Below, one piece after another: positions 9,199 to 18,032 of a stretch of 64,000 bases of DNA. This DNA comes from Ulvibacterium sp. (GTDB taxonomy: Bacteria > Bacteroidota > Bacteroidia > Flavobacteriales > Flavobacteriaceae). The stretch lies in contig NZ_JANQOO010000035.1 in the NCBI RefSeq assembly GCF_028285715.1, forward strand, positions 372,001 through 436,000, read 5' to 3'. The position numbers were made by a program, and so were the translations under genes. Under the pieces are notes generated by a model. That model was given only the letters and a program-made list of their open reading frames with translations, searched no databases and was not told the origin of the DNA. The stretch's first letter is position 1. Every line of letters starts with the position of its first letter.

Positions 9199-10386
9199 TT
9201 AATTGAAGTGCTGTTGCGTAAGGATGAATTTTAATCTCGATTTCAAATCCTCCCCGGCGTCATATACCATCTGTTCATTGGTTGGGAAAGGTACTGCAGC
9301 CAGGTCCAGTAAAGCAACCAAATCATTTTCCAGGGCTCTCCGGTCTCCATCGTAATTGGCATAAACATGTTCAAAGACAAATTCACTGGAAAGCGGATAG
9401 GAATTCACCTGTTGTTTGGTATGTAGGTTCGTAAAGCTTACCATACCTACCACTTGGGCGGTCTTGAACTGGGTAAATTGATAAAAATTGCAACGTACCG
9501 TCCGGAATTTATCAATTTTGATCTTATTTCCTAAACTGTCTTTTACCACATTTCCATTTCGGTCCAGCAGATATTCCTGGCCATCCTTGATCTGTTTTTC
9601 CTTAATGATTTGTTTTTCGCTCACCTGTTCCGGGGATATATTGATTTCCCGAAGGGCCACGTCCATAGTATAATCGTACCGTATTTGGGCTAAATGATTG
9701 GTGTGGTATTCCGTCCATTGATTATTTAGGCCATATGTATTGAAATTGAGCAGTTCCTCTTCCAATTTGGCCGGGATGATCTGATCGGTATGGTTTACCA
9801 TGTCCACTTTTACATAATCCAACCCTTTGGCATAGGCTTCTTCCATTTTCTCCTTATGATCTTTGTATCCCGGATTTATCTCGGACAAATAGCTAAAATC
9901 GTCATAGGCATTTCGGTAATCCTGTTTCTGGGTGGCATTGGTTAGGAGCGTTGATGCATTATGGTACAGGTAATCCGATAATTGATCCTTTGCCGCGATA
10001 ATCTTGTCATCGTAGCTTTTAAAGGAGAACCGGGCCTGCCTATTCTCTTCATGGATAACCAAGGGCAACAATGGTCGTATACGTTGTTGAATATCCTTTA
10101 AGTTGGTATATCCTTTATAAATGGCCTCATAGTTTGCCGGGTTACCTTCCTTCCTAAGAAAGTCGATATGGGCCAATTCGCGTTCCGCATTTTTTTGAAA
10201 AGCTTCTTCCAACAATATGACAAAGGGCTGATGGCTCTTCTTGGTCTTGTTTTGCGATAAATTCTGGATAGCGTTGTTTATGGCGTTGTAATAGTTTCCG
10301 GAATTTACGGCCTTTTGAGTCTTCTTAACCCCACTACAGGCTACGAACACTACTAAAATCGCAGAATATAGTATAGATTTTTTCAT
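9199..10386 (-). CDS. hypothetical lipoprotein, 395 aa
   Basis: I do not recognise the family. The N-terminus is a clear lipoprotein signal (ILVVFVACSG, Cys18). Residues of about 25-210 are mostly helical with a repeat-like texture (SGNYYNAINNAIQNL, then KQDYRNAYDDFSYLSEINPGYKD), suggesting TPR-like packing. The second half looks more beta-rich (KFRTVRCNFYQFTQFKTAQVVG, then QVNSYPLSSEFVFEH). It is probably periplasmic and held in the membrane. It stands alone between the ytxJ terminator and fahA and has the same base composition as its neighbours. Confidence 0.75.
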   Translation of the reverse strand: MKKSILYSAILVVFVACSGVKKTQKAVNSGNYYNAINNAIQNLSQNKTKKSHQPFVILLEEAFQKNAERELAHIDFLRKEGNPANYEAIYKGYTNLKDIQQRIRPLLPLVIHEENRQARFSFKSYDDKIIAAKDQLSDYLYHNASTLLTNATQKQDYRNAYDDFSYLSEINPGYKDHKEKMEEAYAKGLDYVKVDMVNHTDQIIPAKLEEELLNFNTYGLNNQWTEYHTNHLAQIRYDYTMDVALREINISPEQVSEKQIIKEKQIKDGQEYLLDRNGNVVKDSLGNKIKIDKFRTVRCNFYQFTQFKTAQVVGMVSFTNLHTKQQVNSYPLSSEFVFEHVYANYDGDRRALENDLVALLDLAAVPFPTNEQMVYDAGEDLKSRLKFILTQQHFN

Positions 10387-10495
10387 GGCTTTGTTTTTAT
10401 CGTTTTCTTGTTAAATCCAACAGCCGTGCCAAAACGACTTTTAGTTTTAACGTAAAACGATGAACTATCGTATAGATTCGTTCAAAAGCCCAATC

Positions 10496-11794
10496 TCAAT
10501 AGTAGTATTTCTCTTTTTGTTCCAAGGCCGGAAGTAATCGGGTAGATGCTTCTCCAAAACCGATTCGGATGTTTTCCTTTTCGCAATAACCACGTAAGGT
10601 CACCATGTCATTGTCTTCGATAAACTTTCTTTCGGAACCGTCTTTTAGTTTTATGGGTTTGGTGCCCTGCCAGGCCAATTCCAATAAAGAACCGTAGGAA
10701 TCCGGACCAGGACCGGAAATTGTTCCGCTACCCATCATGTCGCCACTATTTACCTTGCAACCATTAACCGTATGGTGGGCCATCTGTTGTGCCATAGTCC
10801 AATACATATACTTAAAGTTGGACCTTGTAATTGTGGTAGGAACCCCTTTGTCCGGGGTAAGATCCACCTCCAAGGTTATATCGAAACTGTGTTTGCCCTG
10901 CTGTCTCAAGTAGGGTAGGGGTTCAGGTACTTGTTTTGGACTTTGTACCCTAAAGGGCTCCAATGCGTCCAATGTTACGATCCATGGGGATATGGAAGAA
11001 GCAAAATTTTTGGCCAAGAAAGGGCCTAAAGGAACGTATTCCCATTTTTGAATGTCACGGGCACTCCAGTCGTTGAACAGAACCAGACCAAATATATAAT
11101 CTTCAGCTTCCTCTATAGGAATGGGCTCTCCCAAAACATTGGCATCGGTAGTAATAAAAGCCATTTCCAGTTCAAAATCCACTAATTTCGAAGGTCCAAA
11201 AACGGGAGAATCAGCCCCTTTGGGATAGGTCTGCCCCAAAGGCCTTCGAACGGGTGTGCCACTGGTCACGATGGTAGAGCTTCTTCCATGGTAGGCTACT
11301 GGAAGGTGTAGCCAATTGGGTAGAAGTGCGTTTTCCGGATCACGGAACATACTTCCTACGTTGGTGGCATGTTCCTTACTGGAATAAAAGTCCGTATAAT
11401 CACCGATTTGGACCGGCAGCTTCATTTCTACCTCGTCCATGGAAAAAAGAACTATCTTTTGATGGTCTTCATTATGCTGCAACGTTTCGTTGCCCAAATC
11501 AAAAATCTCACCGATCCGGTTGCGCACGGAGCGCCAGGTTTTTTTTCCATCGGAGATAAAATCGTTTAGGGTGTCCTGTAGAAAAATATCATCCGTCAAC
11601 GGAATGCCTTCAAAATAACCCAATTGATGTAGGGCTCCAAGATCAATGGCATAATCCCCTATACGGGTACCTATGGTAATGATATCGTCCCTGGTCAAAA
11701 AAACGCCAAAAGGGATGTTCTGGATGGGAAAATCCGAATTTAGGGGTACGGATAGCCACGTTTTTTTGTTGGGGTTATTCGTTTTCGCAGGCAT
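10496..11794 (-). CDS. fahA: fumarylacetoacetase
   Basis: Last step of tyrosine degradation: hydrolyses fumarylacetoacetate to fumarate and acetoacetate. At 432 aa the length fits. The N-terminal SH3-like domain begins [21 protein letters not shown]. The FAH domain carries the active-site segments [16 protein letters not shown] (metal-binding Asp and catalytic His), [37 protein letters not shown] and GSGTISGP. It is divergent from glyA. A perfect TATATTTG box on the minus strand at 11839-11832 lies 38 nt upstream of the ATG. No other tyrosine-degradation gene is adjacent. Confidence 0.96.
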   Translation of the reverse strand: MPAKTNNPNKKTWLSVPLNSDFPIQNIPFGVFLTRDDIITIGTRIGDYAIDLGALHQLGYFEGIPLTDDIFLQDTLNDFISDGKKTWRSVRNRIGEIFDLGNETLQHNEDHQKIVLFSMDEVEMKLPVQIGDYTDFYSSKEHATNVGSMFRDPENALLPNWLHLPVAYHGRSSTIVTSGTPVRRPLGQTYPKGADSPVFGPSKLVDFELEMAFITTDANVLGEPIPIEEAEDYIFGLVLFNDWSARDIQKWEYVPLGPFLAKNFASSISPWIVTLDALEPFRVQSPKQVPEPLPYLRQQGKHSFDITLEVDLTPDKGVPTTITRSNFKYMYWTMAQQMAHHTVNGCKVNSGDMMGSGTISGPGPDSYGSLLELAWQGTKPIKLKDGSERKFIEDNDMVTLRGYCEKENIRIGFGEASTRLLPALEQKEKYYY

Positions 11795-11831
11795 AGTTCA
11801 ATTGTTAATTTACATTTAATAAATTCTGTAT

Positions 11832-11839
11832 CAAATATA
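11832..11839 (-). promoter_or_regulatory. candidate -7 box of fahA
   Basis: TATATTTG on the minus strand matches TAnnTTTG exactly and lies 38 nt upstream of the fahA ATG. No TTG occurs at the usual 19-20 nt, so the promoter may need an activator, or this is a chance match. Confidence 0.3.
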
Positions 11840-11905
11840 TTATTTTATGCACTTGAACGGGGTGCAATTTGTATTTTTACGCCTCATTTAACAAAGGATG
11901 TCAAT

Positions 11906-13183
11906 ATGCAACGAGACGATCAGGTTTTTAAGCTAATTCAGGCCGAGAAGGAACGCCAGCTCAATGGAATTGAGCTTATTGCGTCGGAGAACTTTACCAG
12001 CCCGCAGGTCATGGAGGCCGCAGGATCGGTATTGACCAATAAATATGCCGAAGGCTATCCTGGGAAACGCTATTACGGAGGTTGCGAGATAGTAGATCAA
12101 ATTGAACAATTGGCCATTGACAGGGCCAAGGAACTTTTCGGAGCGGAGTATGCCAATGTTCAACCACATTCCGGGTCGCAGGCAAACGCCTCGGTCTATC
12201 ATGCCTGTCTGAAACCGGGAGACACCATATTGGGCTTTGACCTTTCGCATGGGGGACATCTTACCCATGGGTCTCCGGTAAATTTTTCCGGTCGTTTGTA
12301 CAATCCCGTGTTTTACGGGGTGGATAAGGAAACGGGTAGATTGGATTATGATAATATACAGGAAATAGCGGACCGTGAAAAACCTAAGATGATCATCGCA
12401 GGGGCTTCCGCATACTCCAGAGACATGGATTTTAAGCGATTCAGGGAAATAGCAGACAGTGTAAATGCCCTCTTATTAGCAGATATTGCGCATCCCGCCG
12501 GATTAATAGCCAAGGGTATTTTGAACGACCCCATCCCACATTGCCATATTGTTACCACAACCACCCACAAGACCTTACGTGGTCCCCGGGGCGGGTTGAT
12601 TCTTATGGGGCATGATTTTGAGAACCCCTTTGGAATCCGACTAAAAAACGGAAATCTTAGGAAAATGTCGGCACTTTTGGATTTAGCCGTATTTCCTGGC
12701 AATCAGGGTGGACCGTTGGAACATATCATAGCGGCCAAGGCCATTGCTTTTGGGGAGGCCATATCGGACTCGTTCTTGCAGTATATGCTTCAAGTGAAGA
12801 AAAATGCAGCTGCTATGGCAGAGGCTTTTGTGGCCAAGGACTATCACATTATTTCCGGCGGAACGGACAACCATATGATGCTCATTGATCTGCGCAACAA
12901 AAATATTACGGGTAAGGATGCCGAAAAGGCCTTAGTGCAGGCGGACATCACTGCAAATAAAAATATGGTACCTTTTGATGATAAGTCTCCATTCGTGACT
13001 TCCGGAATACGTTTTGGTACAGCTGCCATTACCACCAGGGGCCTAAAGGAAAATGATATGGCCACTATTGTGGAGCTTATTGACGAAGTTATTCTGAACC
13101 CTGAAGATGGTGGTAAAGTAGAAAAGGTTAAGGAAAAAGTACATGCATTGATGCAGGGAAGGGCATTGTTCAATGCCTCCTAG
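11906..13183 (+). CDS. glyA: serine hydroxymethyltransferase
   Basis: PLP enzyme that makes glycine and 5,10-methylene-tetrahydrofolate from serine; a main source of one-carbon units. Length 425 aa, normal. Signatures: [42 protein letters not shown], the PLP-lysine motif [14 protein letters not shown] (about residue 220) and [11 protein letters not shown]. The TATTTTTA run at 11872-11879 may be its -7 element, but the nearest TTG is only 16 nt away. It stops 7 nt before the stop codon of the opposing orphan gene. Confidence 0.97.
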   Translation: MQRDDQVFKLIQAEKERQLNGIELIASENFTSPQVMEAAGSVLTNKYAEGYPGKRYYGGCEIVDQIEQLAIDRAKELFGAEYANVQPHSGSQANASVYHACLKPGDTILGFDLSHGGHLTHGSPVNFSGRLYNPVFYGVDKETGRLDYDNIQEIADREKPKMIIAGASAYSRDMDFKRFREIADSVNALLLADIAHPAGLIAKGILNDPIPHCHIVTTTTHKTLRGPRGGLILMGHDFENPFGIRLKNGNLRKMSALLDLAVFPGNQGGPLEHIIAAKAIAFGEAISDSFLQYMLQVKKNAAAMAEAFVAKDYHIISGGTDNHMMLIDLRNKNITGKDAEKALVQADITANKNMVPFDDKSPFVTSGIRFGTAAITTRGLKENDMATIVELIDEVILNPEDGGKVEKVKEKVHALMQGRALFNAS

Positions 13184-13190
13184 AACCTTT

Positions 13191-13832
13191 TTAATGATTC
13201 AGCATGTATAGGTCTCCCGAAATCAAGGATAAGCTTTCCAAGTCATAGATGGAAGGGTCGTCCTGGGATAGATAATAAACACCCCAATACTTGAAATAAT
13301 CGTTTTTGGAATTGTTCCCATGGGCCATATTCAAAAACGAAGTGTTGGTTTCCAAATTGGTCTCTTCAAATACAGGAACAAAAATCTCGTAAGGTACCTC
13401 GGACAGCCCCTTGGTGAAATGTACATAGTGATGTGCTATTTCAGTAAGGATATTTTCAAATTGCTGGGCTATGCTTTGGTCGTAGATCCTATTAATGACA
13501 ATGGAAGTATCCTTAAGAAGTATGGAAAGTTCATCAACGTCTACAACTGTGCCATTTGTTTTGGCCAAATGCCGCAAATGGCTGGCAAGGAACCCTTCCT
13601 TTCCCCAATCCCCCCGATTGAAATAGAACAACAGCTCTACCAAGGTGAGGTTGCAATTCAATTCAATGGCCAATAGGGATTCATTTTTATCCGAAATATA
13701 ATTGCATACACCGGCTTTTGAAAAAAAATGCTTTTCCAAATCATTCTTAAATGATTCCAGTCCCCGGATTTGAAAATCCTTATTGAATTTGAAATGAGGG
13801 TTATCCCTAAAATTGTCCAGATGAAACGACAT
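13191..13832 (-). CDS. orphan protein, 213 aa
   Basis: No family recognised. The protein is soluble (no signal peptide or membrane segment), acidic and mixed alpha/beta, with segments such as NLTLVELLFYFNRGDWGKEGF and LASHLRHLAKTNGTVVDVDEL that look like a compact helical domain. The ATG at 13832 is preferred to the in-frame TTG 6 nt upstream. Its promoter box TAACTTTG (13870-13863, minus) is a perfect TAnnTTTG, and exactly 30 nt further upstream is the 27-bp element shared with the LytTR gene at 17153. It may therefore be a target of the neighbouring signalling block (inference). Confidence 0.72.
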   Translation of the reverse strand: MSFHLDNFRDNPHFKFNKDFQIRGLESFKNDLEKHFFSKAGVCNYISDKNESLLAIELNCNLTLVELLFYFNRGDWGKEGFLASHLRHLAKTNGTVVDVDELSILLKDTSIVINRIYDQSIAQQFENILTEIAHHYVHFTKGLSEVPYEIFVPVFEETNLETNTSFLNMAHGNNSKNDYFKYWGVYYLSQDDPSIYDLESLSLISGDLYMLNH

Positions 13833-13862
13833 ATGCAATCGGAAAAAAGAAGCTTATTCAAT

Positions 13863-13870
13863 CAAAGTTA
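13863..13870 (-). promoter_or_regulatory. -7 box of the 213-aa orphan gene
   Basis: TAACTTTG on the minus strand, perfect TAnnTTTG, giving a leader of about 27 nt to the ATG at 13832. The only upstream TTG is 24 nt away, outside the usual range, which suggests a promoter that needs help from an upstream site. Confidence 0.5.
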
Positions 13871-13900
13871 CTTTTTACCCATTGGTTATGACCACAAAAA

Positions 13901-13927
13901 AACCTTATAAAAAAAGAGGTTTTTGTA
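13901..13927. repeat. 27-bp element, copy 1
   Basis: Contains inverted arms AAAAACCT (13898-13905) and AGGTTTTT (13917-13924) around an 11-nt A-rich spacer. It is 26/27 identical to 17941-17967. The two copies have the same distance (30 nt) to a downstream -7-like box. It could be an activator site at about -42 to -68, or a weak terminator of the gene before it. Confidence 0.6.
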
Positions 13928-13948
13928 GATGCAAACAGGTTTCTCTTT

Positions 13949-13971
13949 AAAATACTGAAAACCAGTATTTT
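13949..13971 (-). terminator. terminator of the response regulator gene at 14004
   Basis: Perfect 9-bp inverted repeat: AAAATACTG (13949-13957) and CAGTATTTT (13963-13971) with a 5-nt loop, 33 nt past the stop codon. It is AT-rich, so efficiency may be modest. Confidence 0.55.
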
Positions 13972-14003
13972 GCAATAAAGAAGAATTTAATAAAACTAGG
14001 GCG

Positions 14004-14672
14004 CTATAGGAAACCCCTTTTTTTGGCTTCTTCCACCAAGGACAAGTCGTTTCCGTTTTCTACGCCAAATAAGGTCTTTAGCTGCCTTTTTCTCGATTCA
14101 ACAGTAGTGTTGGCTGCAGATATCAATTGGCCAATATCCTTGGTACGTGTTCCTATGGAAAGATAATAGAGTATTTTTTTGTCCTGCTCGTCCAAAATGA
14201 CATCATTGGCCATTTTTCTCCTTATTGCGGACAGTGCACTGGCCGAATAATACGGCGGGTTGGTGATGACCGTCTGTACCATGGCAATCAAGGATTTTTC
14301 GTCGATTTCCGATTTAACCATATAGCCATCCGGATTCACCGAGGCGAATATACTATTGATTCTGTAGTTGTCACTAAAGGAGGACATAAACACAATTTTG
14401 GTTTCCGGTACCAGTTCACGTGCTAAAATCCCGAGGTCCTCACCACTCCGTGGTTCATGGGATTCCGTGGGGAACAGGCGAATGTCCAGCAAAATGATAT
14501 CGTATTTAAGCCCCCTAGCGGAGGACCGGATGCCTTCCTCTCCCATCTCATAATTGGAAGCTACGTCCATCTTTACCTGAAAACCGCCCAAATCCTTGTC
14601 CTCGAGGACATATTTATAGCCTAAAGGCGTCATCTCGTGATCATCTATGGCCAAAATGCGAACGTACTTCAT
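14004..14672 (-). CDS. response regulator with LuxR-type helix-turn-helix
   Basis: Two-component response regulator, 222 aa. The receiver domain (about 3-135) has the acidic pair in LAIDDHE, the phosphoacceptor Asp in IILLDIRL (about residue 62) and the switch lysine in GYMVKSE, so it looks competent. It carries an insertion (FPTESHEPRSGEDLG) after the phosphorylation site. The C-terminal effector (about 155-222) is NarL/LuxR-like: LDEQDKKILYYLSIGTRTKDIG, then a recognition helix in NTTVESRKRQLKTLF. The start codon lies 5 nt past the stop of the TPR histidine kinase, its obvious partner, so the two are co-transcribed. Confidence 0.9.
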   Translation of the reverse strand: MKYVRILAIDDHEMTPLGYKYVLEDKDLGGFQVKMDVASNYEMGEEGIRSSARGLKYDIILLDIRLFPTESHEPRSGEDLGILARELVPETKIVFMSSFSDNYRINSIFASVNPDGYMVKSEIDEKSLIAMVQTVITNPPYYSASALSAIRRKMANDVILDEQDKKILYYLSIGTRTKDIGQLISAANTTVESRKRQLKTLFGVENGNDLSLVEEAKKRGFL

Positions 14673-14677
14673 GATTC

Positions 14678-16777
14678 CTATGCAGTTTTTACCTCTTCCA
14701 GTTCTCTCTGTTCATTATTTGATTCAAACGTATTGGGCTCTTCTGTAGGGATTCTGAACAATACCGTAGTGCCCTTTCCTTTCACACTGGTAATATCCCA
14801 AGACCCTCCCAATTTTTCTATACGCGATGCTATATTGCGCATTCCAATACCTTTTTTACCTCTTTTGGTACTAAAACCTTGGCCATCATCGGCAATGGTA
14901 ATCAGTAGGTCGTCTCCTTGCTTTGCAAAATCCACGGAAACGTTCTTGCATTGGGCATGCTTTACGCTGTTCTGAAGCGTTTCCTGGACCATACGGTACA
15001 GATTGATTTTAATGTCTCCCGTAAGCCCATCCCAATCTACCGCATCATCATAGCGAAAATTATGCGCTATACTCGTGTTTTCCTGTAACGACTTTAGCAA
15101 ATCCTCAATGGAATGTATAAAGTTATGGATTTTTTGATAAGCGGCGTGGCTTAATTCATGCGAAATTGACCGGACTTCGCCCTCAACTTCCTGTAAGGCC
15201 GAGATGGCCCTTGCCCGTTGCGCAATGGCGTCCTCGTCCGCCTTTTTGTTCAACCCGGTAAGTAGCATGCGGGCCCCGAGCATTTTGCCCAGCACACCAT
15301 CATGCAATTCTTCGGAAATACGTTTTTGTTCCATTTTTTTGCCTTCCTCCACTTTCTGTTTCTGGGAAAGCATTAAATTGAATATTTCCTGGTTACTGGC
15401 CTGCTGTTGCTGCTGGAAACGCAGTTTTTGGTTCTTGGCGCGCTGATCTACTATGATGTAAATGGCCAATCCCAAAAGCAGAAGCCCAACGGCTATCCCG
15501 GCCCATAATTGTTTTTCCCGGGTCAAAATTTCGTTTTCCGCAATAAACTCGTCGGTTTCAAAACGGATACGGGCAAATTTGTTGCGGGCCTTGCGCTCCT
15601 CTTGGATCAGACTATCGTTTAAGACCATATAGCGCTGGGTATATTGCAATGCATTTTTAGGTTCTAAACGGGCCATGAGTTGTAGGGTCTGCAAGAGGCG
15701 CTCATTGTTGCTACTCTGTTCCGAATAAGTTCTGGCCTTTTGGGCTTGAGTCATGGCTTGTACGGTATCACCCTTAGACAAATAATATTCGGCCATGTTG
15801 TAATAGCTTAAGGAAAGGCCTACAATATTTCTAAGACTATCTTGAATCCCAATAGCACGTTCAAACAAAGATGGTAATTCATTATATTCAGCAAGCTGTA
15901 GTTTGCTATAGGCCATATTGTTTAGTGCCAGTGCATAAAGACTTTTATCTTCTTCGAATAAATCATCGGATTCAACTATTTTTTGAAAATAAGAGATGGC
16001 CTCTTCATGCAAATCCTGTTCCTGATAAACAGTTCCAATATTGTTCAGTATTTCGTAATTTAACGTGTTTTCTTCGTCAAGCTTTGATAGATAATCCAAG
16101 GCCATGTCAAAATAACTAATCGCCCTTTGGTATTCCCTTAAATCTTTTGTTATCACTCCTAAATTATTATAGCAATTGTAGAGTTGCCGGTATTTATCCA
16201 AAGGTTTTAATAGCTCTATAGCCCGTATCGTCGTAATCTCACTGCCTGTATAATCCTTTACGTCAGCCTGTACCACCGCCATGTTATACAACATCCGGGC
16301 TGCAAAAAAATCATTGTTGAGGGCCTTGAACAATTTATGGGCCTCAGCAAAATGGTAATAGGAACTGTCGGGAATGGCGGTACTTCTGTAAAATATAGCC
16401 AAATCCCAGTTGGCCTCAGCCTGAACCACGGAATCTTTGGTCTTTTGGGCCAATTGAAGGGTTCTTCTATTGGTTTCCCGAAATAGCATAGAATCCGGTA
16501 ATTGTTGATAGGCTAGGGAAAGTCGGGAAAAGTATTTCGTCTTAAGGGAGTCTTTGACCTCTCTTTTCGCTTCGCCATAGGCCTTTCTCAGGAAATCTGC
16601 CCGTTTTTCCCTGGTATACGTGGAGTTTCGCCCTTCCTCAATCCAGGTCAGGATACTATCTTGGGTTGACAGAACTGCCGGATTTTCCTCAGGAGTAGAA
16701 TCCCGCGGATTGATAAAGGAAATAAAGAAGACCGCACCCAGTAGTAAGACATACTTGCATATCATGTTTGGCTGCAT
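14678..16777 (-). CDS. TPR-containing sensor histidine kinase (HisKA_3 type)
   Basis: Membrane kinase of 699 aa. A signal/anchor (CKYVLLLGAVFFISFIN) is followed by about six TPR-like repeats (residues 60-380), for example NCYNNLGVITKDLREYQRAI, which form a periplasmic sensor. A transmembrane helix (GIAVGLLLLGLAIYIIV, about 430) precedes the dimerisation domain with phosphoacceptor His in RISEELHDGVLGKML. The ATPase domain has N (QETLQNSVKHA), G1 (DDGQGF) and G2 (KGIGMRN) boxes. The frame is open to an ATG at 16825, but the terminator of the upstream gene covers those codons, so I chose 16777 (16765 is also possible). Co-transcribed with the response regulator. Confidence 0.9.
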   Translation of the reverse strand: MQPNMICKYVLLLGAVFFISFINPRDSTPEENPAVLSTQDSILTWIEEGRNSTYTREKRADFLRKAYGEAKREVKDSLKTKYFSRLSLAYQQLPDSMLFRETNRRTLQLAQKTKDSVVQAEANWDLAIFYRSTAIPDSSYYHFAEAHKLFKALNNDFFAARMLYNMAVVQADVKDYTGSEITTIRAIELLKPLDKYRQLYNCYNNLGVITKDLREYQRAISYFDMALDYLSKLDEENTLNYEILNNIGTVYQEQDLHEEAISYFQKIVESDDLFEEDKSLYALALNNMAYSKLQLAEYNELPSLFERAIGIQDSLRNIVGLSLSYYNMAEYYLSKGDTVQAMTQAQKARTYSEQSSNNERLLQTLQLMARLEPKNALQYTQRYMVLNDSLIQEERKARNKFARIRFETDEFIAENEILTREKQLWAGIAVGLLLLGLAIYIIVDQRAKNQKLRFQQQQQASNQEIFNLMLSQKQKVEEGKKMEQKRISEELHDGVLGKMLGARMLLTGLNKKADEDAIAQRARAISALQEVEGEVRSISHELSHAAYQKIHNFIHSIEDLLKSLQENTSIAHNFRYDDAVDWDGLTGDIKINLYRMVQETLQNSVKHAQCKNVSVDFAKQGDDLLITIADDGQGFSTKRGKKGIGMRNIASRIEKLGGSWDITSVKGKGTTVLFRIPTEEPNTFESNNEQRELEEVKTA

Positions 16778-16800
16778 TTTAACCTGCCCTATACAAGGTA

Positions 16801-16832
16801 AAAAAAAAGCCCCAAACGTTTCCATTTGAGGC
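16801..16832 (-). terminator. terminator of the 52-aa lipoprotein gene
   Basis: On the minus strand an 8-bp stem with one G-U pair (plus-strand arms 16809-16816 and 16825-16832) and an 8-nt loop is followed by eight U (16808-16801). It lies 25 nt past the stop at 16857 and over the apparent N-terminus of the histidine kinase gene. Confidence 0.75.
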
Positions 16833-16856
16833 GCGAATTTTTATAAATACAACAAT

Positions 16857-17015
16857 TTAATCCCTTGGGTCGCTTTTCGTACTGTTCGAATCACTAGCAT
16901 CTTCGTTTAAAGTCTCGTATAATGCCTGTGTCTCTTCCATCGCATTATCATTTTCACAGGAAACCATTCCCATTCCCATTAGCGCAATCGCTAAAATACT
17001 TGCTGCCTTTTTCAT
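16857..17015 (-). CDS. small lipoprotein, 52 aa
   Basis: Short gene. The translation from the ATG at 17015 begins MKKAASILAIALMGMGMVSC, a typical lipoprotein signal with the acylated cysteine at residue 20. The mature part is only about 33 residues, acidic and rich in Asn, Asp, Glu and Ser (NDNAMEETQALYETLNEDAS), and ends SDPRD. No family recognised. It has its own terminator and lies between a histidine kinase and a LytTR regulator, both on the same strand. A role as a surface signal or accessory peptide is possible but not shown. Confidence 0.72.
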   Translation of the reverse strand: MKKAASILAIALMGMGMVSCENDNAMEETQALYETLNEDASDSNSTKSDPRD

Positions 17016-17152
17016 CTTCTAAAATTTTAAATGGTTATAAATTATTATGTTGCTAAACTAATAAAGCGGGTAGGCAAGCGGCTTGTGAAACGTTAAATGC
17101 TAGTAAACGGCAGGCTTTTGCGAGTATTTAACCGAAATCTGCGAGGATTTTT

Positions 17153-17884
17153 TCAGTTTAATGCAGAAACGGTGTTTTTTGAAAGTAGCTTTTTTAAGCC
17201 GTCAATATTCCGTTTGTAGGACTTGGAAAAGGGGAGTTGCTGTTGCCCAGATCGCAGGGCACAAATGGATTTACCGTAATTGATCCTAGAAATGTAATCG
17301 GTGTTAACTATATAGCTCTGATGGATCCGTACAAAATTTCGGGGCAATTGGCCTTCAAAGGTCTTTAAGGTCTTAAAGGCACTGGTTACGGAACCATCCT
17401 TCATGACAAATTCCGTAGCATTGTTGTCCGCCTGGAGGTAAAGGATGTCATCCGTATTCAAATAGTGGAAATCGGAATAGGATTTTAGGCAGATGGTTTG
17501 GGGCTCCGCTTCTTTTGGCATTCGTTTTTTGAGTCGAAGTAGCGATTTGCGGATGTCAAACTCGTTATAGGGGAGAAGCCAATAGTCAAAAAAACTGTTC
17601 TTAATAGCCTCATACGCGTAATCCTTGGTTTTTGAAATACCAATAATTATGGGAATCTGTTCCACATATTGGTGTAATTCCATGGCCATTCTAAAGAAAG
17701 AACGGGCTTTTTCATTAAGATTAATGAACACCACATCTGGGGAAAACTTTAAGATGGCATTTAATCCTTCATCATCATTCCTGGCCATGGCGGTACAGCT
17801 AAAATCACCATATTCATCCAAATAATGCTGTAGCTGCAAATTGGAAGTTGCATCAGAATCTATTATGGCATAGGTATACTCCAC
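17153..17884 (-). CDS. LytTR regulator with degenerate receiver domain
   Basis: DNA-binding regulator of 243 aa starting at GTG 17884. The receiver-like half (1-125) keeps IIDSDA at the front, but the phosphoacceptor position reads VVFINLNEKA, with Asn where family members have Asp. The switch lysine is also missing (YWLLPYNEFD instead of a KPF motif). It probably works without phosphorylation. The LytTR domain (about 135-240) is intact: YLNTDDILYLQADNNATEF, NFVRIHQSYIVN and LPFSKSYKRN. Upstream (17941-17967) is the 27-bp element shared with 13901-13927, which suggests autoregulation or shared control. Confidence 0.88.
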   Translation of the reverse strand: MEYTYAIIDSDATSNLQLQHYLDEYGDFSCTAMARNDDEGLNAILKFSPDVVFINLNEKARSFFRMAMELHQYVEQIPIIIGISKTKDYAYEAIKNSFFDYWLLPYNEFDIRKSLLRLKKRMPKEAEPQTICLKSYSDFHYLNTDDILYLQADNNATEFVMKDGSVTSAFKTLKTFEGQLPRNFVRIHQSYIVNTDYISRINYGKSICALRSGQQQLPFSKSYKRNIDGLKKLLSKNTVSALN

Positions 17885-17903
17885 GGGCCAAGATAATTTA
17901 ATG

Positions 17904-17910
17904 CAAATTA
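17904..17910 (-). promoter_or_regulatory. -7-like box of the LytTR gene
   Basis: TAATTTG on the minus strand (one base short of TAnnTTTG) lies 30 nt downstream of the 27-bp element, the same distance as for the 213-aa gene. No TTG at the -33 position. Confidence 0.35.
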
Positions 17911-17940
17911 GTGATACTTACCCATAATCGATTGTAGAAA

Positions 17941-17967
17941 AACCTTATAAAAAATGAGGTTTTTGTA
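17941..17967. repeat. 27-bp element, copy 2
   Basis: Differs from copy 1 at one base. Arms AAAAACCT (17938-17945) and AGGTTTTT (17957-17964) enclose an 11-nt spacer. A further imperfect direct repeat follows: AAAATGAGGTTTTTG (17951-17965) and AAAATGAGTTTTTTG (17980-17994), 29 nt apart and one mismatch, which adds a possible extra half-site. Confidence 0.6.
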
Positions 17968-18032
17968 TATAATTCGTTGAAAATGAGTTTTTTGAAAGAA
18001 AAGACTTTCAATTGACGGAGAGCCCCTACAAA

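Noticed and set aside
12346-12702. Antisense frame of 118 aa inside glyA
   Set aside because: Lies wholly within the highly conserved glyA coding sequence and shows no start context or family features.
17951-17994. Imperfect direct repeat AAAATGAG(G/T)TTTTTG, considered as a CRISPR-like or tandem repeat array
   Set aside because: Only two units 29 nt apart, no further copies and no cas genes. It is more simply a pair of half-sites or AT-rich sequence.
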